A stretch of 27,029 nucleotides of DNA from an uncultured Lachnospiraceae bacterium (GTDB lineage Bacteria; Bacillota; Clostridia; Lachnospirales; Lachnospiraceae), in assembly GCA_910584205.1 (NCBI GenBank), contig CAJUAA010000036.1:15823-42851 (forward strand), given 5' to 3'. Of this stretch, positions 8,114 through 15,850 are shown one piece after another. Position 1 is the stretch's first letter. Every line of letters begins with the position of its first letter. The notes beneath the pieces were generated by a model. The model was given only the letters and a program-made list of their open reading frames with translations, was not told the origin of the DNA and made no database searches. The translations under genes and the position numbers were made by a program.

Positions 8114-9613
8114 ATGGTCTACAATTTTAATCTGGGTATTGGCTGGGCCAGCAGCGGCGTGGAATATGCCCAGGCGTACAGGGGAAATATTCTGCGCAGG
8201 GCGGGAATAGATGCAAAATTTATCTTTACCGATATGTTTCCCCGGGAAAATATTCAGCACATGACGGAAAATATCGGATTTCAGGATTCGGAAATCATCT
8301 GGCTTTATACGTTTTTTACGGACACAAGGATCGCGCCGGTGACATATACGCTGGGACAGCTGCAGAATACGTTCGGAAATCAGAATTTTACATTTGAACG
8401 GGAAGGAAAAAAAGCGAAGTATTCGTTTCCGGGGAGCGGGATTTATTACACCGTCTATATGGTGGACGATAAGAGCGACCGGGTGCATCGGGTGGAGATG
8501 GTCTCCGGAGGCCGGCTGATCCGGAAAGATTATTTTACTTACTGCCGGATCTATTCGGAATACTATGCGCCGCTTGACGGGGAGGCCCATCTGTATCAGC
8601 GCAGGTTTCTCAACGAAGACGGAACAGTTGCTTATGAAGAGATTACGGACGATGATACGGTCATGTATCAGTTTCCGGACCGGCTCATCGGCTCCAAAGA
8701 AGAACTGGTGGGGCGGCTTGTTTCCAGCCTGAACCTGACGGCGGAAGATACGGTCATCATAGACCGGACCACGGGAATCGGACAGGCGGTCATGCAGAAC
8801 GCAGGGCCTGCAAGACTGGGGATCACGATCCATGCAGACCATTTCAGCGAGAGCAGTACGGATGAGCAGAACATCCTCTGGAACAATTATTATGAATACA
8901 GCTTTGCCCAGTATAAGCATATTTCGTTTTATCTGACGGCTACGGATGACCAGAACCGGCTGCTTCGGGAACAGTTTAAGACCTATATGGGAGCAGAACC
9001 GGATGTGGTGACGATTCCGGTGGGAAGCCTGGATGAACTGAAAGTTCCGGAAAACGGCAGAAAGTTTCACTCCCTGATTACGGCCTCAAGGCTTGCCAGT
9101 GAGAAGCATGTGGACTGGATCATAGAAGCGGTGACGGCGGCAAGGGAACAGATTCCGGATCTTACGCTTGATATCTATGGAAAAGGCGGGGAGGAGAAGG
9201 CTCTGGAGGAGTTGATTGGAAAACTGGGATGCGGCGGTTTCGTATGTTTGAAAGGGCAGAAGGATCTGGAAGAAGTGTATAAAAGGTATGAAGCCTATAT
9301 TTCCGGTTCCACCAGCGAAGGCTTTGGCCTTACCCTGATGGAAGCGGTCGGTTCCGGCCTTCCCATCATCGGATTTGATGTCCGTTACGGCAATCAGAAC
9401 TTTATTGATGACGGGCAGAACGGATACAAGATTCCGGTCCACGACCGGATGGAGAAAAAAGAGCGGGTGGAAGAGCTGGCCCGGCGTATCATCCGGCTGT
9501 TTACAGAGTCGGATCTGGAAGCCTTCCATCAGCATTCTTATGAAAAAGCAAAGGGGTATCTCACAGAGGAGGTGGAAAAACGATGGATCAAGCTGTTAAG
9601 CCCTGCGATATAG
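8114..9613 (+). CDS. gtfA: SRRP O-GlcNAc transferase catalytic subunit GtfA
   Basis: A 499-residue glycosyltransferase (GT4, GT-B fold). The N-terminus (YNFNLGIGWASSGVEYAQAY) is a hallmark of GtfA/Gtf1. The C-terminal domain has the nucleotide-sugar-binding EX7E-type element in SEGFGLTLMEAVGSG, about residues 400-415. GtfA transfers the first GlcNAc from UDP-GlcNAc to Ser/Thr of the SRRP in the cytosol before export, acting in a tetramer with GtfB. AGGAGG at 8104-8109 precedes the ATG by four bases. The 3' end overlaps gtfB by 31 bases, consistent with stoichiometric production of the two subunits. Confidence 0.94.
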   Translation: MVYNFNLGIGWASSGVEYAQAYRGNILRRAGIDAKFIFTDMFPRENIQHMTENIGFQDSEIIWLYTFFTDTRIAPVTYTLGQLQNTFGNQNFTFEREGKKAKYSFPGSGIYYTVYMVDDKSDRVHRVEMVSGGRLIRKDYFTYCRIYSEYYAPLDGEAHLYQRRFLNEDGTVAYEEITDDDTVMYQFPDRLIGSKEELVGRLVSSLNLTAEDTVIIDRTTGIGQAVMQNAGPARLGITIHADHFSESSTDEQNILWNNYYEYSFAQYKHISFYLTATDDQNRLLREQFKTYMGAEPDVVTIPVGSLDELKVPENGRKFHSLITASRLASEKHVDWIIEAVTAAREQIPDLTLDIYGKGGEEKALEELIGKLGCGGFVCLKGQKDLEEVYKRYEAYISGSTSEGFGLTLMEAVGSGLPIIGFDVRYGNQNFIDDGQNGYKIPVHDRMEKKERVEELARRIIRLFTESDLEAFHQHSYEKAKGYLTEEVEKRWIKLLSPAI

Positions 9614-10944
9614 TTCTGCTTTTTGATAATTATTTTCAGGACAGCCAGAACCTTCATGCTTCCTTTCGGCAGGCAGGATATGAATGTCCCGCCGTGGTCA
9701 TCGAGGATGACGGATTTCTGCCGGAAGACGTCATATCCATATACGGATTCTTTCTCGGTGACTTTAGAGAAGCGCCTGGAATACCGGGCAGGCCCAGGTA
9801 TTTTAACCAGATTCCGGTGCCGGAATACTGGGAGGTCAGCGGGACAAACCGTATGGGAAAGGTCCATGACCTGTATCGGGAAAGAGGAAGGATCTTTTAT
9901 GCGGAGCCAAAACATAAACGGCTGGTGAAGGTGGTGGACTGGTACGATGAGAAACATGTGGTACGTTCCAGCGATCATTACAACCGATACGGTGCGCTGT
10001 ATGCCAGAACTGTTTTCAATGCAAAAGGACAGAAAGTGAACCGGTCGTATTTTTCAGCGGACGGCAGAGAAGTGATTGTGGAAAATTATGTAACCGGCGA
10101 CATTATCCTGAATGAGGGAGAACGGGTATACTTTTTTCAGAACCGGACGGAGCTTGCGGTACATGTATTGAAAAGAGCCGGGCTGATTCAGAAAAGGCTG
10201 TTCTTTAACTCCCTGTCCATCCCGTTTTTTGTGTCTCAGAGACTGCATTCGGAAAAAAAGCGGGATATTCTGTTCTGGCAGGAACCGGTACAGGGTGAAA
10301 TTCCCGGCAATATGCAGATCATCCTGCGGGGCCAGGCCAGCCGGACGGCAGAAGTCCTGGTTCAGAAGAGGGAGTCTTATGACCGGCTTCTGAAGCTGGG
10401 CGCGCCGGCGGACCTGGTTCATCCGCTGGGCTTTATCTATCCGTTTGAGAGGGAAAACCTTTATCGCCCGGAAGCACTGATCTGTACAAATTCGGATCAG
10501 ATCGAACAGTGCAGGGAACTGGTCGAAGCGCTGCCCGAAATGCATTTCCATATTGCTGCTATTACAGAAATGTCATCAAAGCTGATGAGCATGGATTCGT
10601 ATGAAAATGTAAGTCTCTATCCGGGGGTGAAAGCCAGGATTCTGGATGAGCTTTTTGCGTCCTGTGATTATTATCTGGATATCAATCATGAATCGGAGAT
10701 CGTGTCGGCGGTATATCGGGCGTTTCAGAACAACCAGCTGATCCTGGCATTTCAGGAGACGCTGCATAACCGGGATTATACCGCAGTTGAGCATATCTTT
10801 GAGGCAAAAGATGTACAGGCAATGATTCGGAAGATCCGGGAAACCATGCAGGACGCAGAAGTAATGGACAGACATCTGCATATACAGCGCGCAGCCGCAT
10901 ACGCAGAGACGGAGGAAAGCTATCGGAGGTTTGGGGAAGGGTAA
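9583..10944 (+). CDS. gtfB: Glycosyltransferase stabilising subunit GtfB
   Basis: 453 residues, the expected size of GtfB/Gtf2, the chaperone-like partner that binds the acceptor polypeptide and stabilises GtfA. It has a degenerate GT-B layout without a clear EX7E catalytic motif; the N-terminal part (DIVLLFDNYFQDSQNL) and the middle segment with VVDWYDEKHVVRSSDHYN are family-like. The ATG at 9583 is preceded by AGAGGAGGT (9565-9573). It is the last gene of the accessory Sec operon seen here. No further glycosyltransferases (Gtf3/Nss, GtfC) follow, so extension of the glycan beyond GlcNAc would need genes located elsewhere. The TAA lies in a hairpin shared with the convergent transaldolase gene. 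Confidence 0.92.
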   Translation: MDQAVKPCDIVLLFDNYFQDSQNLHASFRQAGYECPAVVIEDDGFLPEDVISIYGFFLGDFREAPGIPGRPRYFNQIPVPEYWEVSGTNRMGKVHDLYRERGRIFYAEPKHKRLVKVVDWYDEKHVVRSSDHYNRYGALYARTVFNAKGQKVNRSYFSADGREVIVENYVTGDIILNEGERVYFFQNRTELAVHVLKRAGLIQKRLFFNSLSIPFFVSQRLHSEKKRDILFWQEPVQGEIPGNMQIILRGQASRTAEVLVQKRESYDRLLKLGAPADLVHPLGFIYPFERENLYRPEALICTNSDQIEQCRELVEALPEMHFHIAAITEMSSKLMSMDSYENVSLYPGVKARILDELFASCDYYLDINHESEIVSAVYRAFQNNQLILAFQETLHNRDYTAVEHIFEAKDVQAMIRKIRETMQDAEVMDRHLHIQRAAAYAETEESYRRFGEG

Positions 10945-10960
10945 ACATATCCCTTACCCC
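10933..10960. terminator. Shared hairpin between convergent gtfB and transaldolase genes
   Basis: GGGGAAGGG (10933-10941) can pair with CCCTTACCCC (10951-10960) around a short AT-rich loop. The stem contains or touches both stop codons (TAA 10942-10944 on +, TAA 10956-10954 on -). No T-tract follows on either side, so it is a weak candidate for a bidirectional transcription stop. Confidence 0.4.
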
Positions 10961-11601
10961 TCCTGCCCGGCCGCCTTCCAGTCCCGTTCAAAATCCCGGA
11001 TGCCGCGGTCGGTCAGCGGATGTTCCAGAGCCTTCCGATAGAGGGCGTAAGGAATGGCCGCGTAAGGGACGCCCGTCACTGCCGCTTCCTCCAGCTGGCG
11101 GAGATTTTTAACGGAGGCGGCGACTACCGAGACCGGATATCCGTGCCGGTCTACCATCGTCTGAATATCCCGTATGAGTTTTAAACCGTCCAGCCCGTAC
11201 TCATCGCTTCTGCCGATAAAAGGAAACAGATAGTCGGCGCCGGCGCTGATGGCGGCGGCAGCCTGGGAGACTGTAAAGATCAGGGTCACCGCCGTTTTGA
11301 TTCCCCTTTTTTTGAGCCTTCGGCAGAGCTTCAGCGCATTTGGGGAAAAATTCAGCTTGATGATGATACCGGGATCGATCTCCTGAACTTTCCTCACTTC
11401 CGCCTCCACCTCTTCGAGTGTGCTTCCCATGGCCTCTCCGGTCAGAAAAGACGGCTCCATGGAGCTGCAGGATTCGAGAAACGGTAGAAATGCCTGCCGG
11501 TTGTTCCGATACATGGAAGGATTTGCTGTAATTCCATATGCGCCCAGTTCTACAGCTTCCCGGATTTCCTCCGGACTGGCGCTGTCAATGATATATTTCA
11601 T
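10954..11601 (-). CDS. Transaldolase / fructose-6-phosphate aldolase family protein
   Basis: 215 residues, the short TalC/FSA-type class I aldolase. The N-terminus MKYIIDSASPEEI and GITANPSMY match the family DTA...TNPS pattern. Lys82 in IIIKLNFS is the expected Schiff-base lysine, followed by VTLIFTVSQA and a late barrel strand with DYLFPFIGR. It should cleave or transfer dihydroxyacetone units of a sugar phosphate in the cytosol; the substrate cannot be read from sequence. The ATG at 11601 is used although the frame is open to 11793, because AAAGGAG lies about ten bases upstream and the family N-terminus starts exactly here. It follows the epimerase gene on the same strand after about 200 bases that hold a large hairpin. 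Confidence 0.85.
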   Translation of the reverse strand: MKYIIDSASPEEIREAVELGAYGITANPSMYRNNRQAFLPFLESCSSMEPSFLTGEAMGSTLEEVEAEVRKVQEIDPGIIIKLNFSPNALKLCRRLKKRGIKTAVTLIFTVSQAAAAISAGADYLFPFIGRSDEYGLDGLKLIRDIQTMVDRHGYPVSVVAASVKNLRQLEEAAVTGVPYAAIPYALYRKALEHPLTDRGIRDFERDWKAAGQEG

Positions 11602-11722
11602 GATGTTGTTACTCCTTTTTGTCCTGATCCTGCATTTCATACTTCCACAGATCCAGGCCCGGCCGCAGTGAAAAGACCGGACCGGTATTTTCACAACAGT
11701 CCAAAGACTGCAGGAAAGAGAG

Positions 11723-11780
11723 AACGCAGCCCCTTTGCGGTGACGATCCGTACGGATCAAAACAGCTAAGGGGCTGCGTT
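11723..11780 (-). terminator. Long hairpin between epimerase and transaldolase genes
   Basis: AACGCAGCCCCTT (11723-11735) is perfectly complementary to AAGGGGCTGCGTT (11768-11780), a 13-bp stem around a 32-base loop. The loop itself contains the palindrome GATCCGTACGGATC (11745-11758). On the - strand the sequence after the stem is pyrimidine-rich (CTCTCTTTCC) rather than a clean U-tract. It may be a partial terminator or mRNA processing/stability element that sets different levels of epimerase and transaldolase. Confidence 0.55.
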
Positions 11781-11799
11781 TAGCATCTGTCACTCCGCA

Positions 11800-12516
11800 T
11801 TATTCCAGCCCGAATTTCTCTGCCGCGGCGTCAATGTTCCTCCGGCATTTCCGGTAGGCTGCCGTGATGCCTTCCGGATCTTTGAACAGCGCGGAAGAGA
11901 GCACGATGACGTCCGGATTGCATTCGATGAGCGGCTCCATGTTGTCCGCCCGCAGGCCGCCGTCGATGGCCAGCTCGCAGCGGGGATTCTTTTCGTCGAT
12001 CATTTTGCGGGCTCTGCGGATCAGGTCGGGCACGCTCTTACGGAAGCCCCAGTTGTCTTTTCCGTCAGTCTCGTCCACTCCGTGGGTGACGATGTGGAGG
12101 CGGTCAATGTCATAGATAGACTCTTCCACGAAGCACAGAGGCGTGTAGCAGCCCAGGGTAAGGCCGATCTTCAGGTGATGCTCCCGGCACCAGTTGATAA
12201 TATAGGCAAGCTGCGCGCCGAGAAAATGCTCTGCGGGAACGATCAGCATGTCTGCGCCGGCTTCGTTGATCTGTTCGATGAACATCCGGTCCATGGAGAC
12301 CGTATAAATGTGGCATTCAATGGGTTTGTCCGTGACCGGACGGATACCTGCGATGATCTGGTGCCCGCCCATCAGCTTCATGTTCTTAAGGTCATGCATG
12401 TCAGCCGCGTCAGAATGGATATAGTCCACTCCGGCGTCGCTGATCTCCTTGACGATTCCGGCAATATTTCCATAATTGACATGTGCCAGCCCTGCGGCAA
12501 TCTTGATATGTTTCAT
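11800..12516 (-). CDS. Ribulose-phosphate 3-epimerase family protein (possibly ketohexose-6-phosphate epimerase)
   Basis: 238 residues with the TIM-barrel pattern of the Rpe/AlsE family. All four expected metal ligands are identifiable: His34 and Asp36 (YIHSDAADM), His69 (ECHI) and Asp185 (AIDGGL). The enzyme inverts C3 of a ketose phosphate. Motifs around the first two ligands (HSDAADMHD rather than the HVDVMDG of housekeeping Rpe) place it outside the core pentose-phosphate branch, closer to AlsE-like or uncharacterised paralogues, so an allulose- or other hexulose-6-phosphate substrate is plausible but not shown. AAGGAGAA precedes the ATG. A promoter lies at 12565-12593, so it can be expressed apart from the upstream regulator. 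It is followed by the transaldolase, a logical partner for a ketose phosphate route. Confidence 0.85.
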   Translation of the reverse strand: MKHIKIAAGLAHVNYGNIAGIVKEISDAGVDYIHSDAADMHDLKNMKLMGGHQIIAGIRPVTDKPIECHIYTVSMDRMFIEQINEAGADMLIVPAEHFLGAQLAYIINWCREHHLKIGLTLGCYTPLCFVEESIYDIDRLHIVTHGVDETDGKDNWGFRKSVPDLIRRARKMIDEKNPRCELAIDGGLRADNMEPLIECNPDVIVLSSALFKDPEGITAAYRKCRRNIDAAAEKFGLE

Positions 12517-12564
12517 GTAGTTTCTCCTTCTCCTTTTGATCTTTTAAATCCTTTTGATACCTTT

Positions 12565-12593
12565 ATTGTAAATACGGCAAACCGGAAAGACAA
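12565..12593 (-). promoter_or_regulatory. Sigma-A promoter for the epimerase-transaldolase genes
   Basis: On the - strand, TTGTCT (12593-12588) and TACAAT (12570-12565) are separated by exactly 17 bases, close to the consensus. The expected transcription start is near 12558, about 40 bases before the epimerase ATG. Confidence 0.6.
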
Positions 12594-12620
12594 GCCGGCG
12601 GTGCATTCCGTATCGGCTTA

Positions 12621-14168
12621 TCATTGTGGCAATTCGTTGACATTTCCGGAAGCAGCGGGAGTATTTTTCTTTTTGTAATAAGCCTGGACGATTTCCTTCA
12701 GCCGCCGAATATCATGATCATACATGAGGACGTTGACCTGAAGGACGGGAATGTCTGTGGACAGGTTCAGCTCCAGGGTGCTGATGATCAGTTCCGCCTG
12801 AGACAGATCCGCATGCTGTATGGTCAGAAAGCTTTCCTGGGCGATGACCGTGATTTCCGGAATCTGAGTGGACAGTTTCTGGAGGAGCAGTGCGCTGGCG
12901 CCGCCGCCCCCATGGCACACCAGGACTGTCTTCAGCGGTTTTTTGGCACGGTCCAGGGCAGCTGCCAGATGGATGGCCAGATAGCCGGCTTCGTCCTCGT
13001 TCATTTGGCCAAGGTCGCTCTGTTTCAGCGTATGCAGACTTTTTTTGACGATCTGGAAGGTATTGGAATAGTGTGCCTGGATGGTGTCCATCATGGGATT
13101 TTCCAGAGGGATCCCATGCCGGATTCGTGTAATTGCCGGTGCCAGATGCGCAGTCAGCGCTTCCCGAAGCACCTGATCCTTTGTAAAAGGCAGGTTCAGA
13201 AGCCGTTCCCATTCTGCCAGCAGTTCGTCCGTCAGTTTCCGGGCCGCCGTCTTCTCGCTGTCGGGTGCAAGATGCTTGTTCTGCAGAGCGAGAAGATGGG
13301 TCTGGAGATAACGCAGCTCTTCTTCTGAAAATGTCATCTGATACTCCTGCTCCAGCGCCTGCGTCAGGAGCCGCGCCTCCGGATACAGAGGTTCATTTGC
13401 CAGTTCACTCATAAAATCCGCAGACAGGCGGATGGGATGGTCATCCAGAATCCGAATCAGGCTGATAAAGACCCTGAGAAGTACGGTGATCAGGGCGTTG
13501 AAAGGCAGGCGGTTTACATAAAGGCCGCCGGACTCGATGACCAGACGGACAAACCTGCAGATATCCCGGTCTGTGTAGTCCAGAGCCTCAAAAGGAAAAG
13601 CTCCGATGCAGGAGCAGGAAGGGTCCTGGACGATTCGGAGAAATTCCGAATACCCCCGGTCTTCAGTCATAAGGTCAAACATCAGATCCCGCAGATGGCG
13701 CTCTTTTCCCTCGAGAAAGATCCCGTTGTTGTTCTTCCGTACGATCCGGATCTGGCAGTCTTTAAAACGCTCGGAGAGTGCGGTGATATCCTTGTGGATT
13801 GTGGCGCGGCTGACAAAGAGTTCGGAAGCCAGCTCGTAGATCCGGCAGTTTTCCGTGCAGGCAATGAGGCGCAGGCCAATGTAGATCTTTCTGGCAGTGG
13901 GCGAAAAGCCGCCGGGAAGCAGGATCTTCTGGCTGACGGATTCCAGAAGGCTGAGTTTCCCGGACTCTCTTCCTTCGATCCGGATGCCGGTGCCGGTCTT
14001 TTTGCGGAGGGACAGATGATACTCGGCCAGGTAATGTTCCGCAAGAGCCAGATCGTTTCGTATGGTCTTATTTGAAACATTTAAAAGTTCAGCAATTTCC
14101 CGGATCGTAATATAGTTCCGCTGCTGCAGCAGGATCCGTATAATCTCCAGGATGCGTTTGTTCTCCAT
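12621..14168 (-). CDS. PRD-domain transcriptional regulator with C-terminal EIIB domain
   Basis: 515 residues from ATG 14168, chosen for the upstream AAGGAG and the family-like MENKRILEII start; the frame is open to 14306 but without family similarity. Domain order: winged HTH (about 5-65, TIREIAELLNVSNKTIRNDL), second HTH (about 95-150), PRD1 (about 195-300), PRD2 (about 310-410), EIIB-like (412-505) with Cys418 in VLVCHGGGGAS. No EIIA domain follows. This is the MtlR/LicR/ManR-type activator class, controlled by PTS phosphorylation. Conserved PRD histidines are His291, His341 and His400; the first PRD1 position appears to be Arg232 instead of His. It probably controls the epimerase-transaldolase genes and perhaps the divergent dipeptidase-PTS genes; the PTS matching its EIIB is not certain. 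Confidence 0.88.
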   Translation of the reverse strand: MENKRILEIIRILLQQRNYITIREIAELLNVSNKTIRNDLALAEHYLAEYHLSLRKKTGTGIRIEGRESGKLSLLESVSQKILLPGGFSPTARKIYIGLRLIACTENCRIYELASELFVSRATIHKDITALSERFKDCQIRIVRKNNNGIFLEGKERHLRDLMFDLMTEDRGYSEFLRIVQDPSCSCIGAFPFEALDYTDRDICRFVRLVIESGGLYVNRLPFNALITVLLRVFISLIRILDDHPIRLSADFMSELANEPLYPEARLLTQALEQEYQMTFSEEELRYLQTHLLALQNKHLAPDSEKTAARKLTDELLAEWERLLNLPFTKDQVLREALTAHLAPAITRIRHGIPLENPMMDTIQAHYSNTFQIVKKSLHTLKQSDLGQMNEDEAGYLAIHLAAALDRAKKPLKTVLVCHGGGGASALLLQKLSTQIPEITVIAQESFLTIQHADLSQAELIISTLELNLSTDIPVLQVNVLMYDHDIRRLKEIVQAYYKKKNTPAASGNVNELPQ

Positions 14169-14201
14169 GGGCGTTACTCCTTTTTTGCTTTCCTGTATTT
14201 C

Positions 14202-14230
14202 AGAATGAAAGATAAAACTGCATTTGTCAA
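14202..14230 (-). promoter_or_regulatory. Probable promoter of the PRD-EIIB regulator
   Basis: On the - strand TTGACA (14230-14225) is a perfect -35 box; 17 bases on lies CATTCT (14207-14202), a poor -10 box. The start codon is at 14168. The weak -10 suggests low or activated expression. Confidence 0.4.
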
Positions 14231-14342
14231 GACGGCGAATATGGAAAACGGGGAAGGATGTTGATAAAATACCGGAAGCATGTGGAAAAGAAAAGTACAC
14301 GTTCATGGGGGAGAGACAGAGGGCCGCGGAGAGGAACTGTGG

Positions 14343-14348
14343 TATGAT
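14343..14348 (+). promoter_or_regulatory. Extended -10 element upstream of the dipeptidase gene
   Basis: TATGAT preceded by TGG gives an extended -10 (TGnTATGAT). No recognisable -35 hexamer lies 16-18 bases upstream (the region is purine- and GC-rich). An extended -10 without -35 fits a promoter that needs an activator, such as the divergently encoded PRD regulator. The 50-base leader then reaches the ATG at 14405. Confidence 0.35.
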
Positions 14349-14404
14349 GGGCTGTGAAAAACACAGATTATTTCACATGGTTTACAAGGAAGGGAAGACA
14401 GAAA

Positions 14405-15748
14405 ATGACAGAATTTACGAAAAGGATACAGGAGTACGAACAGGAATATCTGGAGGATCTGAGGCGGCTGGTGGGGATCCGTTCGGTGCGGGATTCTGCG
14501 GCAGCAGGGCCGGGCGCGCCCTTTGGCCGGGGAATCCGACAGGCATTTGACTGCTTTCTGGAAATCGGGGAGCGCTTCGGGCTTCGGGCAGAGGATTTTG
14601 ACGGCTATGCCTGCCATCTGGCATACGGGGAGCAGAAGGAATATGTGGGGGTGCTGGGGCATCTGGACGTGGTAGATATCCTGTCCCCTGGGCAGTGGAG
14701 AACGCCGCCCTTTGAGATGGTTCAGTCACCGGACGGGATGCTCTGGGGCAGAGGGGTGTGCGATGACAAAGGGCCGCTGCTGGCAGGGCTGTACGCGCTG
14801 CGGATTCTGAAGGAGATGAAGGTTCCTCTGAAAAGAAGCATCCGGGTGATCGCCGGCGGGGCAGAAGAGACCACGTGGGAATGCATGGAATACTATTTTG
14901 CCGGAAATCCCCAGCCGGTCATGGGATTTTCTCCGGACGGAAATTTCCCGGTGGTGAACGGCGAGAAAGGGATTCTGAAGCTGGCGCTTCTCTTTCCCCG
15001 GGGCGAAGAAAGAGACGGCGTCTGTCGTATCAAGGAGCTTCAGTGCCGGACCGTCCGGAATTACGTATGCGCACATGTGGAATCGAAATACGAAATAGAC
15101 GGAGAGCAGAGAGAAATAACGCTTACAGGAAAAGAGGCGCTCTCCAGAAATCCTCAGAGGGGTGAGAATGCATTGTGGAAATTTGCGGCATACTTTTCAC
15201 AGTATTCCATGATCCAGCCGGAGGCGGACGGGCTGGTCCGTTTTCTGAACGACTGCCTGACGGACGACTGCTTCGGCAGAAAGAGCGGGCTTTACGCAGA
15301 GGACGCACAGATGGGGTTTACGTCCGTCTGTCCCACGGGAGTCCGTATGACAAAGGAGGGGATTTACCTGTATGTGGATATCCGCTATCCCCGTTCCACG
15401 GGTCCGGAGCGTATCCGGAAATGGGCGCGGGGATGGTCCGGGGCCTACGGGTTCACATGGCAGGCGGAGGAGGAGAAGAGGCTTCTGTATGTGCCGGAGG
15501 ACGGCGAGCTGGTAACGGGACTGAAGGATGCTTATGAGAAGGTGACCGGGGAGAGGGCCCGGGCGCTCACAAAGGGCGGCGCTTCCTATGCCCGGACGCT
15601 GGAGAACGGGGTGGCTTTCGGCGCGGCCTTTGAACATGAAGTGAACAATCCCCATATGCCAAACGAGTGCATGTCCTGTGGATCCCTGATGAAAGCCATG
15701 GAAATCTATGTTCATGCATTGTGGAATCTGACAGTGGAAAAACGTTAG
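14405..15748 (+). CDS. M20 family dipeptidase, PepV-like
   Basis: 447 residues. The zinc-peptidase signature is complete in the catalytic half: His86 and Asp88 in GHLDVVD, Asp120 in GRGVCDDKGP, Glu154/Glu155 in GGAEETTW, Asp178 in FSPDGNFP, and a late His in the NNPHMPNE segment. PepV-type enzymes are cytosolic Zn-dependent dipeptidases with broad specificity, often for Xaa-His or beta-Ala dipeptides. The ATG at 14405 is preceded by AGGAAGGG about ten bases upstream; a GTG at 14354 would extend it by 17 residues with no better support. It lies 102 bases before a PTS permease gene, so it may supply peptide hydrolysis to the same catabolic task, but a simple neighbour relation is also possible. 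Confidence 0.88.
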   Translation: MTEFTKRIQEYEQEYLEDLRRLVGIRSVRDSAAAGPGAPFGRGIRQAFDCFLEIGERFGLRAEDFDGYACHLAYGEQKEYVGVLGHLDVVDILSPGQWRTPPFEMVQSPDGMLWGRGVCDDKGPLLAGLYALRILKEMKVPLKRSIRVIAGGAEETTWECMEYYFAGNPQPVMGFSPDGNFPVVNGEKGILKLALLFPRGEERDGVCRIKELQCRTVRNYVCAHVESKYEIDGEQREITLTGKEALSRNPQRGENALWKFAAYFSQYSMIQPEADGLVRFLNDCLTDDCFGRKSGLYAEDAQMGFTSVCPTGVRMTKEGIYLYVDIRYPRSTGPERIRKWARGWSGAYGFTWQAEEEKRLLYVPEDGELVTGLKDAYEKVTGERARALTKGGASYARTLENGVAFGAAFEHEVNNPHMPNECMSCGSLMKAMEIYVHALWNLTVEKR

Positions 15749-15761
15749 ATTTTGCCACAAT
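15718..15761 (+). other. Inverted repeat across the end of the dipeptidase gene
   Basis: ATTGTGG (15718-15724) followed by AATCT pairs with AGATT and CCACAAT (15755-15761) with a TTG bulge. It covers the stop codon (TAG 15746-15748). No T-tract follows, so it is more likely an RNA structure or protein site than an intrinsic terminator. Confidence 0.35.
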
Positions 15762-15850
15762 AATGGGGAAAAGGTCATAGGGATTGGCAGGTAGAAAGGA
15801 GAATTTGCCCGTGATAAGATGAGGTTAATAAAAAAAGGGGGAACATTGCT

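Noticed and set aside
11602..11793. Extension of the transaldolase reading frame by 64 codons.
   Set aside because: It runs through the long intergenic hairpin, lacks family similarity, and the ATG at 11601 has its own ribosome binding site.
12592..12619. AAGCCG/CGGCTT inverted repeat after the PRD-EIIB regulator, a possible terminator.
   Set aside because: Short stem with a long loop and no U-tract; it overlaps the -35 box of the epimerase promoter instead.
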